Shown one piece after another: positions 10,867-21,151 of a DNA stretch of 43,534 nucleotides; the first letter of the stretch is position 1; every line of letters begins with the position of its first letter. The notes beneath the pieces were generated by a model. That model did no database searches, was not told the DNA's origin, and was given only the letters and a program-made list of their open reading frames with translations. Origin of the DNA: Beroe ovata (taxonomy: Eukaryota; Ctenophora; Nuda; Beroida; Beroidae); assembly GCA_946803715.1 (NCBI GenBank), contig CAMPET010000013.1, forward strand, positions 430,872 through 474,405, given 5' to 3'. Made by a program: the position numbers and the translations under genes.

Positions 10867-12847
10867 CTATGCTTTGTGAGGTGATTGTTCTCCGCAGAGG
10901 AACCGGCGACACCTCGGATCCAATGCTGTCAGTCTCAACATGGTGATCCGGTGTCACATCACTGGGTGTCACATCACCGGGTGTTACATCCGCAGGTGTC
11001 GTGGTCTGTGTTACCGAGGTGTTCATGTATTCATGTTCCTCAGCAGGAACATTAACTGATCTGTTATCAAGAGTTCCAACTGGTGTGCTCGCAACAACGG
11101 CTAGTTTGGGAATTGTTTGAGACACAAGCGTGTCACCACCATCTGTCTCCACATTTGTTAGAGTGTTTGTTAGAGTGTTTGTCACACCCCCCTGCAAGAA
11201 GACATCCGCATCTTGTGGGTTGTTTGCGTAACTCCCTGTGATCAGTGATGATAATACTCCCTGTGATCACAATACCAGGTATGGAACCGTAACAGTGATC
11301 TTGACAGCAAGCCTCTATGATGATCAATAGCAGGAGCAACTCTCACCAATATCGCTGTCTATATCAAGGAATTCATCCTCTTCATCGCTGCTGAGATTGA
11401 GTGTGAGAGGGAGGACTGTGTGACGTGGCGAGCCCTCATTGGTTGACAGCGATGTGTTTCGTGAGGGAGCAGCTGTGTTGGGAGTGGTAGGTGCTGAACC
11501 AGGCGCTTCGTAGTTGCTCTGAAAATAGTTTTCACTATTGAGATGGTGAGAGTAATGGAGTCGAATGAGAGATCTAGAGAAACGGCTATAATATGAAATG
11601 CAAGCTCCGTGAAAGCTAATTTTTGCAGGAAAAATTTTTCAAGCAAAGATGTTAGATTGCAATTTTGTATGAAACCAAATTCAAGATACACATATGACTC
11701 CCAAGGAGTAGGAAAAGGAAGTGTGTAACCTCTGCTGGTGGAACATATTGACTGCCATTCCTCAACTGAGACAATGTGTAAAGGGGCAGAGAAGGTTTGA
11801 AATCAGCTGGTGATGAGTGGTGACCATCTCCATGCTGGCCCAGTGATATTGATCTACTGCGGTGCTGCTGCAACCATGCATAACTCGAGTTCAAACAACA
11901 TGTGAATTTATGATTGAGTGCTTTAATAACTAAACATTCATCAATATTGCATCAATAGCCAGCAACAAAATCTAAAATAAGCGTGCCAAGCATATCAAAT
12001 GCTTCCACAGTGGGAACCTATAGTACAGGAAACTTACTGCAGAGGATTCGTTAGCAATGGGTTGTCTAGGAGATGAAGTCTCCTTGGAGACTGACGGCGA
12101 TGAGTTTGGTTGAGAGCAGGAACTAATGGCAGATGAACTGCTTGTGCTCCTGAATTTTGATGATGATTTAGACTCTTAAGCAAGATCGAAAAAATTGCTC
12201 CATTGAATTTCTCAGTAATTGATTTTAGCTTTTAAACCAACTGTTATTTTCCAATCCTGATAGAAGAAGAACTAATCATATCCAGTTTACTTACCGGACT
12301 CTAGCTGTATCAGAGATTAACTGGGAGGGAGTTCTGACAGGATGTGGATTGACAGTAAAGGCCTGAGGCAAGGACTGGTAGGTGTGATTTTCATTCATAG
12401 AAGAGATTGCTGAATCCTGTGTTCTCTGCAATGTTGCTGTTGCTGCATTCAAAAACGACACTGCACTTTTTGGTTTAATAGTTTCCATCCATTTGATCAT
12501 ATCCAGCTGAAAAGAATCAAATTATCAGAGGGAGGTGTTATACATCTTGTACCATCAGGAGTAGGATTTTGGCAGATTTGTAACAGTCGCTATGAAAACT
12601 ATTAACTGACCTGAGTTGGAGCTTGCAGGTCCCAGGAGTCAGACTTGAAAATTATCCTGAACCTTAATTGGTCTAAGTCTGTCACTTTGACGTCTTTTAC
12701 AGTACCTAGGACAGCAGCCCCTTTTGCTGATGTGCAATGCTCATTTTCAAAATATTGGATATATACTTTACTAAGTTTGAAAAAGCGTTTCCTATAGCCT
12801 TTTTTCCAGCCTCCATCTTTCAGCAAGAAGCCTTCAAGTGTAGCCAT
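10867..12847 (-). CDS. PH-domain and Ser/Thr-rich linker exons (probable N-terminal part of the kinase gene)
   Basis: Exons, upstream to downstream: 12847-12611, 12506-12295, 12172-12038, 11867-11730, 11518-11347 and 11211-10867. ATG 12847-12845 opens a PH domain at once (MATLEGFLLKDGGWKKGYRK..), with the C-terminal helix and its Trp in LDMIKWMETIK from exon 2. PH domains bind phosphoinositides or proteins at membranes. The rest is low complexity: Ser-rich, an acidic DEEDEFLDIDSDI stretch, then Thr-rich sequence with three DVTP(G/S/D) repeats. All junctions agree in phase except exon 2 to exon 3, where the strong donor gives phase 2 but exon 3 needs phase 0; a small missed exon or a base error is possible. 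Exon 6 has a donor at ATAG|GTACGG in phase 1, matching the acceptor of the kinase linker exon at 10369. If that donor is not used, the frame ends at TAG 10765-10763 and this would be a separate PH protein. Confidence 0.85.
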
Positions 12848-13494
12848 TGATGAGCTTCAAAACATATCTTATCTACCTATTGGAAATGCATTACCCAGTC
12901 AGTTCCTTTAATATATTATGTTCCTCGACGAAATTATCACACAGGAGACCTTTCACAAAAAGACAATTTGAAACCATCATTTATCCATCTAGCAATGGTG
13001 AGCACTCAATTGATCTTTACCCTCAAAATCAGAAGTTTATAGATACGTAGGTGTTGCATTTTACTAATTTAAAGTAGTAGGAAAATCTCACCAAAACAGT
13101 GCTAAATCTATTATTAATTCAATGCCCCGGCCTTATGGATTTTGACACTATGGCCTCCTCATCTGAACATTCTCCTCAAGAACTACTCTACTACTAGTAG
13201 CACACTAGCCCAACTACTGGTAGCACACTGATATTCAAAATAGCATTATGGCGAATGCCGATTGAGCCAATTCTGTTCTTTTCAAATGATTGCCATTTGC
13301 CATGTATAATGTAGATTTCAGGCTTTCTAGTCACAGAATACGTACTGTCAGTTTATAGGGTTTTCCCTACTTATACTGTCGACGCTGCGCAATAGTATAG
13401 TAGTTCCAACGGTCCAGTGTCCACCTGACCGGATAAAATGCAGATCTCGCCAGCGAACTGACAGTATTTAATACTTGTTTAAGTATTATAAAAC
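12848..13494. other. Upstream flank of the PH-domain gene
   Basis: Expected to hold the promoter and 5' UTR of the minus-strand PH gene. It contains short direct repeats (CTACTACTAGTAGCACACT and CCCAACTACTGGTAGCACACT near 13188-13228). No exon recognised. Confidence 0.5.
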
Positions 13495-13650
13495 TTTGCC
13501 GGATGTTATAACATATATGTTATAACATATATGTTATAACATATATGTTATAACATATATGTTATAACATATATATCTGTCCAAGCTGTGCTGTTTCTTG
13601 CAATGCACATTGCACGCGCAAGAAACAGTGGACAGATAACATTCGGCAAA
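13495..13650. mobile_element. Short inverted-repeat (MITE-like) element with palindromic satellite core
   Basis: Starts TTTGCCGGATGTTAT and ends ATAACATTCGGCAAA, with a second inner inverted pair (CTGTCCAAGCTGTGCTGTTTCTTGC against GCAAGAAACAGTGGACAG). Both flanks carry TAAAAC, a possible 6-bp target-site duplication. It has no coding capacity, so it would be non-autonomous. Part of it recurs at 2320-2400. Confidence 0.65.
13505..13574. repeat. Five tandem copies of a self-complementary 14-mer
   Basis: GTTATAACATATAT repeated five times. The unit is palindromic (ATATATGTTATAACATATAT), so the array can extrude a cruciform. It sits inside the element at 13495-13650. Confidence 0.95.
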
Positions 13651-13767
13651 TAAAACTTTTCAGATGTCATCTGACAGAGATCTCTGTTTACCTCGCGCGC
13701 GGCGGCGCGCGCGACTTGGCGACTGCCATGCTATCGAAAGCTTTTAATTTGTCGGGCGATGCCAAAC

Positions 13768-13905
13768 CGCTGATGCAAGCTGCTGTCTGTAAAAATAAGT
13801 TGTTTGTAAAAATAAGTCTGTTTAAAAATAAGTTGCGCTGTCTGTCTTGAGAATGAGTTGCGCGCGCGACGAAATTTTCGACAAAGTCTATCATTGACCG
13901 ACGAC
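13768..13905 (-). repeat. GC-rich dispersed repeat, copy 2 (inverted)
   Basis: Reverse complement contains ATGATAGACTTTGTCGAAAATT, a GCGCGC tract and GCTTGCATCAGCGGTTTGGCAT, as in the copies at 2709 and 31612. An internal AACTTATTTTTA-like motif is repeated three times here. Confidence 0.7.
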
Positions 13906-13929
13906 CATCAATGAAACTAGAACAAAGCC

Positions 13930-14655
13930 TGAAGCTTCATCGATTGATACCCAGCCCCGTGTACACTGTACGTGGCGCGCATAGTATGAGTGCAAGTGCA
14001 CACTGCACAGGTTTCCTACAGAGAGGTCGAATAAAATCTGACACCATCTATATCATCAGATTTAGTTATATTAATAAAATTTATACTAATTGCTAAAGGT
14101 TTACAGTCCTCTATCCCCACAAACATTATTATTATTAAAATCTAGCATATTTACAGATTGCCTACAATGCACAAATTAGTAACCAAGTGTAAGTCCCCAA
14201 TAAATACATCAAAATCCTAAAAATGTAAATATAATAAATCTGAAATCTTAACATTCAATAAATAAAAAGTTTAAAAACATGTCCTGCATGGACTCGCTAA
14301 AAGGGGAAATAAAAGTTCCCTATCAAACTCTATAACCAACTTGCTGAAACGAAACGTTCAGTTACCCGACTGTCAGTGTTAGAGAGACTTGTAACTGTGA
14401 GGGAAGCTAAAACCAGGCGTCTATAACCATCTTCACTAAAAGCCCGTTACATGATAATATACAATCAAACAATACCTAATACGCTGGGATGAGCCCAGTT
14501 GACTTATATCCAAAAGAAATACCCTATTAAATTTACCCTGTGTGATATGGGGAAATGGGCTTCCCACCAAACTGTTACAATACTAACGCATAGATGTAAC
14601 TCTAGTTACTTCTCGAAACCGGGACTTACTACATAGATACAATTTTTTATCTTAA
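13930..14655. other. AT-rich non-coding stretch
   Basis: AT-rich with many stops on both strands. It lies 3' of the LINE-like reading frame, so it may include that element's 3' UTR, but no tail or target-site duplication was recognised. Confidence 0.5.
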
Positions 14656-15018
14656 TTATGATTTCAACACGATCTTCCTTCTAAAATTTATCCCATTGGA
14701 TTCAATGATCCCTATAACCTTGTTAATGAAGATATCGTCCCTGGCACAGTTTAGGAGAGTGATGTGGTCACGCATCAAGTCCTCTTCTTCATCCACTCCG
14801 TTCCCAGCAACCAACCTATCCAAAACCGCCTCCCTAAGTTCCTGATCAACAAGTGGGCATTCTGCAACGACGTGGAATGCATCTTGACCTGCTTCCTCAC
14901 ACTGACATAAGCCTGTTGGGAATTTCCTTGCACAAACAGCTGAGTTGCATTGGATGGAGGAGGGAAATGCTAAATCTTCATGAATTATTTTCATCTGGTC
15001 CAATGATTTATTTGGCAT
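14656..15018 (-). mobile_element. Probable non-LTR retrotransposon 3' end (reverse-transcriptase C-terminal fragment)
   Basis: An open frame of about 120 codons on the minus strand ends in a stop at 14656. It contains the Cys/His pattern usual at the C terminus of LINE polymerases: C-A-R-K-F-x4-L-C-Q-C, then DAFHVVAECPL. This CxC..H..C block after the polymerase domain is characteristic of non-LTR elements. The reverse-transcriptase core is absent upstream, so the copy would be 5' truncated, as most LINE insertions are. It lies 180 bp upstream of the NBN start in the opposite direction. It could instead be an exon of an unidentified host gene. Confidence 0.5.
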
Positions 15019-15196
15019 GAAACTCTATACAGCACACTTATGTATCTAGCATTAGATTTGAGAGGTGTTAAGCTTCACAGTGTAACATAAATAACAGAAT
15101 GATGACAGAATTCAATCATGAAATGCTGTAACATAGGTTTTAACCTGAATTGATTAGTTAGTACCTTGTTAGGGAAGGAGGGATGTTGCTTGGATA

Positions 15197-18120
15197 ATGC
15201 TGCTTCTCTCTGGAAACCAAACATATTATCTAATTCCTGGAGTTGATTATTCAGTTGGGAGAAGAGCTGATTCTGATATTCTTGTCCTGGCTCAATCATT
15301 GGATGGGGTCTCTAGAACTGTAAGGATATTGACTCAACTTTATGAACCTATGACAATCATTTTCAATTTATGGAAGTGCTTTCTTCCTTAGACTCATTTT
15401 TAGAACAAAATTTCAGCACGGGAAGTTGAGTTATCATGGAAATGGGGAGCTTGTTTATACTGACTTATCACAGTATGGGACGTTTATTGACTCTCAAAAG
15501 GTAATCAATTTTTCAAGTTGATTTTAATTGCTCTCTTTGATGTAGCAGCACAAATTATTGGCGTTACCTACAATTGTGTATGCATCATCCCAAATCAGGT
15601 TGGAAATGGTGAGTCAAAAGCTGTGGTTGCTGGTAATAAACTCAGATTTGGCCAGCAATCTATATCATGGAATGTGGAGGAAGTTAAATTTTCCATGTCA
15701 AATATCCAAGGTAACTATTTAATAAGATTATATGATATTCTTTTTGTGATTAGAATTCTGTCTCACAGCCCAGGAAGTGGTGCAATTATACCCTAAACCT
15801 GAATTCTTAAGGTAAGCAGGGGGCAGAGGTTATTGAGAAGATAAAGAAATTGAAATTTGTATGCAGCATGACTTGGGATTCATCATGTACAACATTGCTG
15901 ATGAGTAAGATTTCCACAACTGTCAAGGTGAGGGTGAGATTTGTAACATTTTTTCATCATTGAACTCGGAAATTGAGGCTGTCAGAATTGATCTGAATTG
16001 TAGATAGGATATCATTGAAATATGATAATATCATTGAGTGATACTTTTTCAGGTAATAAGTGCTGTTGCTAACTGCAGAGATATTTTGATACCCGCATTT
16101 CTAACACACATCGAATCTTGCATTGATAACAGATGTAAAGTGGAAGATCTAAGGAAGTACAGACCTCCCTTGGCAAGTGATCGGAGTATCACAAATGTGA
16201 ACTTTACTCCCAAACAATCACGGAAGACGCTTTTCGAACACCTTGACTTTGTATTCATAAGCCCTGATGATATACATGATAGCAGGGGATTAATAGCAGC
16301 TCTTGGCGGCAATGTTTTGTTACTTGATCCTCTTCAGCAAGACCGCAAATCAGTATTATTGTCACCCTCTTCAATTGTAATGGAGTCAAAAGATGCTGCA
16401 TTGAACGATTACCTAAAAAGTACACTTTCTGAGCGAGAGTTGGTACCAACTAAGCATGTAGATTTGGTATTGGCAATGTTTCATATTGATAAGTCGAGGG
16501 TGTTCAAAAAGATACCTACTTCAGACACACAAGTTTCAAGTGTATCAATGCAGGTACAAGATACACAAGCAATGTCCCAAGTGCAACCCTTGTTTTGCAA
16601 TACTCAGTCTCAGAATGTGAACATAAAGGACAAATCAGTTTTCGAACCCTCTGCACTTCCCCCTAAACTAGATGTGTCCATTGAAACCCCAATAAAAGCA
16701 GCTTCACTCAAGACTCATGTCCCTCAGTATAATGGAACATCTGATAATGCAACCCCTCAGAAGACGGTGAATGTCTCTTATTTTGAACCATCCGCTAGGT
16801 TGGACAAAACTGTTGCCTCGCCTCTTCCACAGCATAATGAACAGACCACATCTTTCATTGAGCCCTCTGCAATTCCTCCCTCATTAGAAAAATCCTCATC
16901 AACACCCCAGTTGAACAATTCTAAATCAGTTTTTGAGCCCTCTGCCGTACCACCCAAATTGGAAAAGACTTTGGAGAGTCCATCAACATTCTCTCAACGA
17001 AATTGCCCTGCATCAACTGCTAACCTGCCATTGTCTCGTAAAAATAACGATATTTCTCTCTGTGCGACTCCTGAAGCTGCTAGCTCCCGTAACAGTCTAG
17101 ACTCGGATGTATCTCTGTTCGGTTCTAGTACAAAGACAGCCACAGCTGAACAACCATGGTTCAGTCTTGGTCCAAATAAAACTCAGAGTAGTGCCCAGAA
17201 GAAGGCTGGTAATGGAAAACGGATAATGAAATCAAATAGTGATGATAGCGATGATGAAAATCCGTTTGCTGCTCCAAATCACTCTAAGGCATTCTCATTT
17301 GCAAACACTTCCTTCTCAAAAAGTAACTCGGATATTGATTCCAAGAGACCAAGACTGGAGCCACCTGCTGAAACCAGTTCAGACAGGTTCAATCTGGCTG
17401 CTAAATCAGAAGATCATGAGACTGTTCAAACATTGATATCACCAACGCAAGAGACTGTTAAAGTTGAAACATCGCCAGCTAAATACACAAATGATGTGAC
17501 TGACACTATTTCTTTGAAAACGCCAACCCTAACTACCTCAGAACCAAAAATTGAGACAGATAAGGTAGAGCAATCTTTGAAACGAGAGCTGCTTGACAAG
17601 CAAGAACCCGTCAACAAGAAATTTAAGACAGAGAGCCCTTATTCAACCAGCTCATCGAGTTCCAATGTGACAATCATTCCAGATATGACACAAAGTGTGT
17701 GGCTGTCAAGGACAACAACAGATCATGTAGAACGTAATATGAACAGCATGACCATTACGGATGTCTCCGTTGATTTGATTGTACCACGGACATTAACTCC
17801 GAGTAAGAGTAGCAAGACTATAGATTCTGATAAATCGGTGGTGAATTTCAAGAGATTTAAGAAGAACAGTGTTGTTATTCGATCATCCAACATAACGCTC
17901 GGTCCTGGATTGTTCAAAAAGAATGGGGGTTCGAATTCTCTTTTTGATGATTCCGATGGGTCACAGGTAAGCGTCTTGCTCCATTGACTACGCGTACTAC
18001 ACAGTTACTAACTGCAATAGGGCAACTTTTAAGTACCGAATCTTGTTTCACATATTATGAGATGTATTTCAGGGGGCTTCCGAAGATGAAGACGACATAT
18101 CGTTATTCGCTATGACGTGA
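15197..18120 (+). CDS. NBN: Nibrin (NBS1), DNA double-strand-break sensor subunit of the MRN complex
   Basis: Six exons in phase: 15197-15319, 15417-15500, 15599-15710, 15812-15927, 16053-17966 and 18073-18120, giving about 798 residues (human 754). The FHA domain spans exons 1-3: LIPGVDYSVGRRADSDI, SRTHGKLSYHGNG and LSQYGTFIDSQK. A BRCT-type region follows (VIEKIKKLKFV..MTWDSSCTTLLM, then AVANCRDILIPAFL) and a second BRCT with FEHLDFVFISPDDI. A long disordered region leads to VVNFKRFKKNS near residue 743, matching the vertebrate MRE11-binding NFKKFKK motif. The last exon encodes only GASEDEDDISLFAMT, an acidic-F tail like the ATM-binding C terminus. Known role: phosphopeptide binding at breaks, MRE11-RAD50 recruitment and ATM activation in the nucleus. 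AATAAA lies at 18638. The acceptor at 15810-15811 (TTAAG|GTAAG) is unusual but is fixed by phase and homology. Confidence 0.94.
16641..16976 (+). repeat. Four FEPSA-type peptide repeats within NBN
   Basis: FEPSALPPKL (16641), FEPSARL (16782), IEPSAIPPSLEKS (16857) and FEPSAVPPKLEKT (16932) occur at residues of about 342, 389, 414 and 439. The last three start exactly 75 nt apart. They lie in the disordered linker after the BRCT region and look like a repeated short linear motif. Confidence 0.9.
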
Positions 18121-18305
18121 GATGATGCCAGCAGAAATCAGAGCCGATTGTTATTTTGATGGGTGTGGTCTTTTTCAATCAGACTCGGTGCAGCTTTTAA
18201 AGTTTGAATGATTTCACGGGGTAACGTGTTTTGCTTCATCGTCGGTCGTGTTTTATTCTAGTAGAGCATAGAAACGAAACTTTTTTTAATAGAAATCAAA
18301 CTCTG

Positions 18306-18643
18306 TTTATTGAGAAACTTGGTAAAATATTGTTTGATGTCCATTGCTTAATTATGAACTTTAGATGGCATAGTAAATTCGGGCTATTCTATGACGTTAA
18401 CGAACATCGATCCAAACACTTCAATTTAAAGATGTAAAAAGTAAATTTACTTGTTTCACTTTTTACTAAATTATTCAGTTATTTTTTTTCATAATTTCAT
18501 TACCTGTACTCTCATAATTAGTTGTTTTAACACTGATTCGTCTACCTGATTCGTCTACCTGCTTACAAATCACAACGCTGTTAATTTTTAATTTTTAGTT
18601 ACAAGATAAAGACATCCTCACAATTGTTAGTGAGTTCAATAAA
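18306..18643. terminator. Opposed poly(A) signals of NBN and the ENT gene
   Basis: AATAAA on the plus strand at 18638-18643 serves NBN; on the minus strand it occurs at 18311-18306 (and 18257-18252) for the transporter. Each signal lies beyond the other gene's, so the two 3' UTRs would overlap by roughly 350 nt. Confidence 0.6.
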
Positions 18644-18717
18644 ACACATATAATAAGCCCTTAAAATCCATATTCATCGCTAGAGATAAGCGAGTCAATT
18701 GTACAGTCCATTTCCTG

Positions 18718-20028
18718 TCATTTGATAATTCTAAGCAAAGGGAATACCAGCAGGCTTCCCACCACCAGCCCTAGAGCTGATGAAAAAGCCGAGTAGCTAC
18801 CTGCCAATGACTTTTCGCTACTCTTGGTCACCTGTTCTGGGCAGTAGGACGCAGCAAGGGACAAGATATGTCCGTTGGTGAAGGAGAGGAAGACGCTAAA
18901 CACACCCGGCCATATGTCAGATGTGAACCACACGGGTATGGACCGAGGTTGGAGGTTACACATATAGATCAGGGGGATGAATACGAGTCGTAGAAGTGAT
19001 ATGGGCAGAATCCACTTCTGGCTGGGGAAAGACATCATTCCGGAGGTCATGCGACCCATCACATCACCAATGTTGAAGACGAGGAATGTCATGACGGGCT
19101 GGAAGTAGATTTGTTTCCATGGTGATGAGGAATTGTTGATGTTTGATGACCGTAGTGCAGATAGGGCAGCAGGGAAGCATGCGAGGGTTATGAGGAGTGT
19201 TGTGAAGCTTGTCAAGTTGAACTTCACAGTTCTCATGAAGACTTCATGGGTGCTGAGGTCAGGTTGTCCTGGATTTGCAGATATAGTGCTGTTACTACTC
19301 GTGTTGCTAGATGCTCTAATTCGGCCTATCTCTTGACTTCTCATTGTACACTTCTTGACATAGTCCATCCTTGTGAAAAGAATGTACGCCACGAGAGCTA
19401 TCGCTAGGAGGACACTCGCTATGAGGAAGTAGTAGAAACCAGCTTTGAGTGGGTCAGTATGGGGAAAGGAGAGGGTAATGATGGCAAGGACAGTAGAGAG
19501 TAATCCGGCTGTGCCTTGGCCCAGGAAGTATGCTTTGACAGTGGCAGGGAGGATCATAGATGCCACTGCCATCATGCCAGAAGTGTACGCTGCAGACATG
19601 CAACAAGCGACACAGAACAGTATGATTGAGGCTGCGAAGAAACCCATGGGCCATGTCTCAGTTGACATCTTCGCCATGACAGTCATGGCAACGAACACAG
19701 TTAGAGACACAATGTTACACGAGATAAGGACTGGCTTGATTGGCAGGTACTTGTACAGGACTATGGACGACAGGCTAACTGCTACATTGGATGCAATGCC
19801 ACCTATCTGGAAATAGCTTGGAAAGCCTTCCTCGATCGTGGTACTGTTGGTGTCAGCAAACTTAGCACTGAAATAGCCTGTAGCTGTGATCACCATGTTC
19901 CATGGCAGGAGTGATGCCAATCCAAATAGTGTCATCAGCATGTATATCGTCCATTTGGTCCCTGTTGGAACGTCGTCCACACTAGCTTTTGGGGTGAGCA
20001 GTGGGTCTGTTTCTTTACTTGAGGACAT
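18718..20028 (-). CDS. Equilibrative nucleoside transporter (SLC29 family), intronless
   Basis: A single open frame of 436 residues; the ATG at 20028-20026 (MSSSKETDPLL) is the first in frame. About 11 hydrophobic segments match the ENT fold. The family signatures are present: LLPWNMVITATGYF after TM1 (residues 41-53), FNIGDVMGR in TM8 (318-326) and SFTNGHILSLAASYCP near 382-397. A Ser/Asn-rich hydrophilic loop at about 230-262 corresponds to the TM6-TM7 loop. Known role: sodium-independent transport of nucleosides down their gradient. The N terminus carries ETDPLL, fitting the [DE]xxxL[LI] sorting signal also present in lysosomal ENT3, so an endolysosomal location is possible (inference). 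Unlike most neighbours it has no introns. Poly(A) signals on this strand lie at 18306 and 18252. Confidence 0.96.
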   Translation of the reverse strand: MSSSKETDPLLTPKASVDDVPTGTKWTIYMLMTLFGLASLLPWNMVITATGYFSAKFADTNSTTIEEGFPSYFQIGGIASNVAVSLSSIVLYKYLPIKPVLISCNIVSLTVFVAMTVMAKMSTETWPMGFFAASIILFCVACCMSAAYTSGMMAVASMILPATVKAYFLGQGTAGLLSTVLAIITLSFPHTDPLKAGFYYFLIASVLLAIALVAYILFTRMDYVKKCTMRSQEIGRIRASSNTSSNSTISANPGQPDLSTHEVFMRTVKFNLTSFTTLLITLACFPAALSALRSSNINNSSSPWKQIYFQPVMTFLVFNIGDVMGRMTSGMMSFPSQKWILPISLLRLVFIPLIYMCNLQPRSIPVWFTSDIWPGVFSVFLSFTNGHILSLAASYCPEQVTKSSEKSLAGSYSAFSSALGLVVGSLLVFPLLRIIK

Positions 20029-21151
20029 GTCTCGCAGTCTGTGTAGATATTGTTGATTACGGATGGGGATAAAGGTTAACACACTACAGCATTTCAAAAC
20101 AAAAAACCAAAGATTTCAATGTGCCTATCAAAATCATGCAAACAATTTCGATTATATTTCAAGAGATAAAAGCTAATCAATGTGATGTATCATGTATTGT
20201 ACAACATCGATTCATACGTGATCATCAATTAAATGTACTTCAAAGGTTTCATTTTAGTTTTTCGACCGTAATAGAAAGTCATTCATAGCCATATCGCAAA
20301 GAGGCACATCACGCAAGGAACATAGAAACAAATGATTAGCAGATATATTCCATGCTCACTTATCAGTGATTTGGTTTTCCAGCAGGTGGCTGTTACGTGA
20401 CCCGGTATCGAATTGCAATATTGCATGGATAAGGATGTTAAATGATGAAATTAATGACCGTGATAAGACGATAATATGCTTCTATGATATTAAATGAGCA
20501 ATAAAACAACCAAGTTCCTTGAACCAAATTATTTTATTATAGACCAGTCACCACGCTCGACACAATATATGTGATACTAGGTCCCTCGGACTTTCGCCAT
20601 AGGTTGCATCATCAGCACAACTTTGATTGTATAATAAAGAAGTGTTGTAAAGTTTGAAATTAATCAAGATAAGCTCCCAGAAAGGAGAGATATTAGTAAT
20701 CCAGCAGATTATTGCGTGCAGGTTATCACAAATTCGTATTCTTATCTAAGTTATTGCATCACTGCGTCTGCAGGTCAGCCAAACTTGTGAGTGAAGTTTA
20801 AAATGGCGGGGTAGTATTTCATATTCTGTATAAAATCTTGCCAATACCAGCTATTATTCTTCTTTATCATGCCGAAACATCTGCCATATTGAAAAACGTT
20901 TTCTATTATCTAGCAATCAATATACGCGATACATTGCCCAGAAATTAATAAAGGAGGTATCGGAGAGTTGGATAAGTGCACTAATTCAGCAGCCAGAGCA
21001 CACTACCACATAATAGGAGTGTCTCAGGGAATCAAATAACTGCCCGGTGAATACGTTAATCTTTATGTTAAGTGGCTTATATTTTCATGGATACCACTTG
21101 CCGGTATTCTAACATTCATCTCCATCAGATAGCATGGAATGAACGGGAGAA
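20029..21151. promoter_or_regulatory. Shared upstream region between divergent ENT and GSKIP genes
   Basis: 1.1 kb between two divergent start codons, so it must hold both promoters. AT-rich, no exon recognised. No TATA box or core element can be assigned with confidence. Confidence 0.45.

Noticed and set aside
15769-15810. Extra NBN exon between exons 3 and 4 (after CTCACAG, reading QEVVQLYPKPEF)
   Set aside because: It would leave an impossible 8-nt intron before the BRCT-coding segment; splicing 15710 to 15812 is in phase and matches nibrin.
19133-19816. Plus-strand frames inside the transporter gene
   Set aside because: Antisense shadows of a clear ENT coding sequence.
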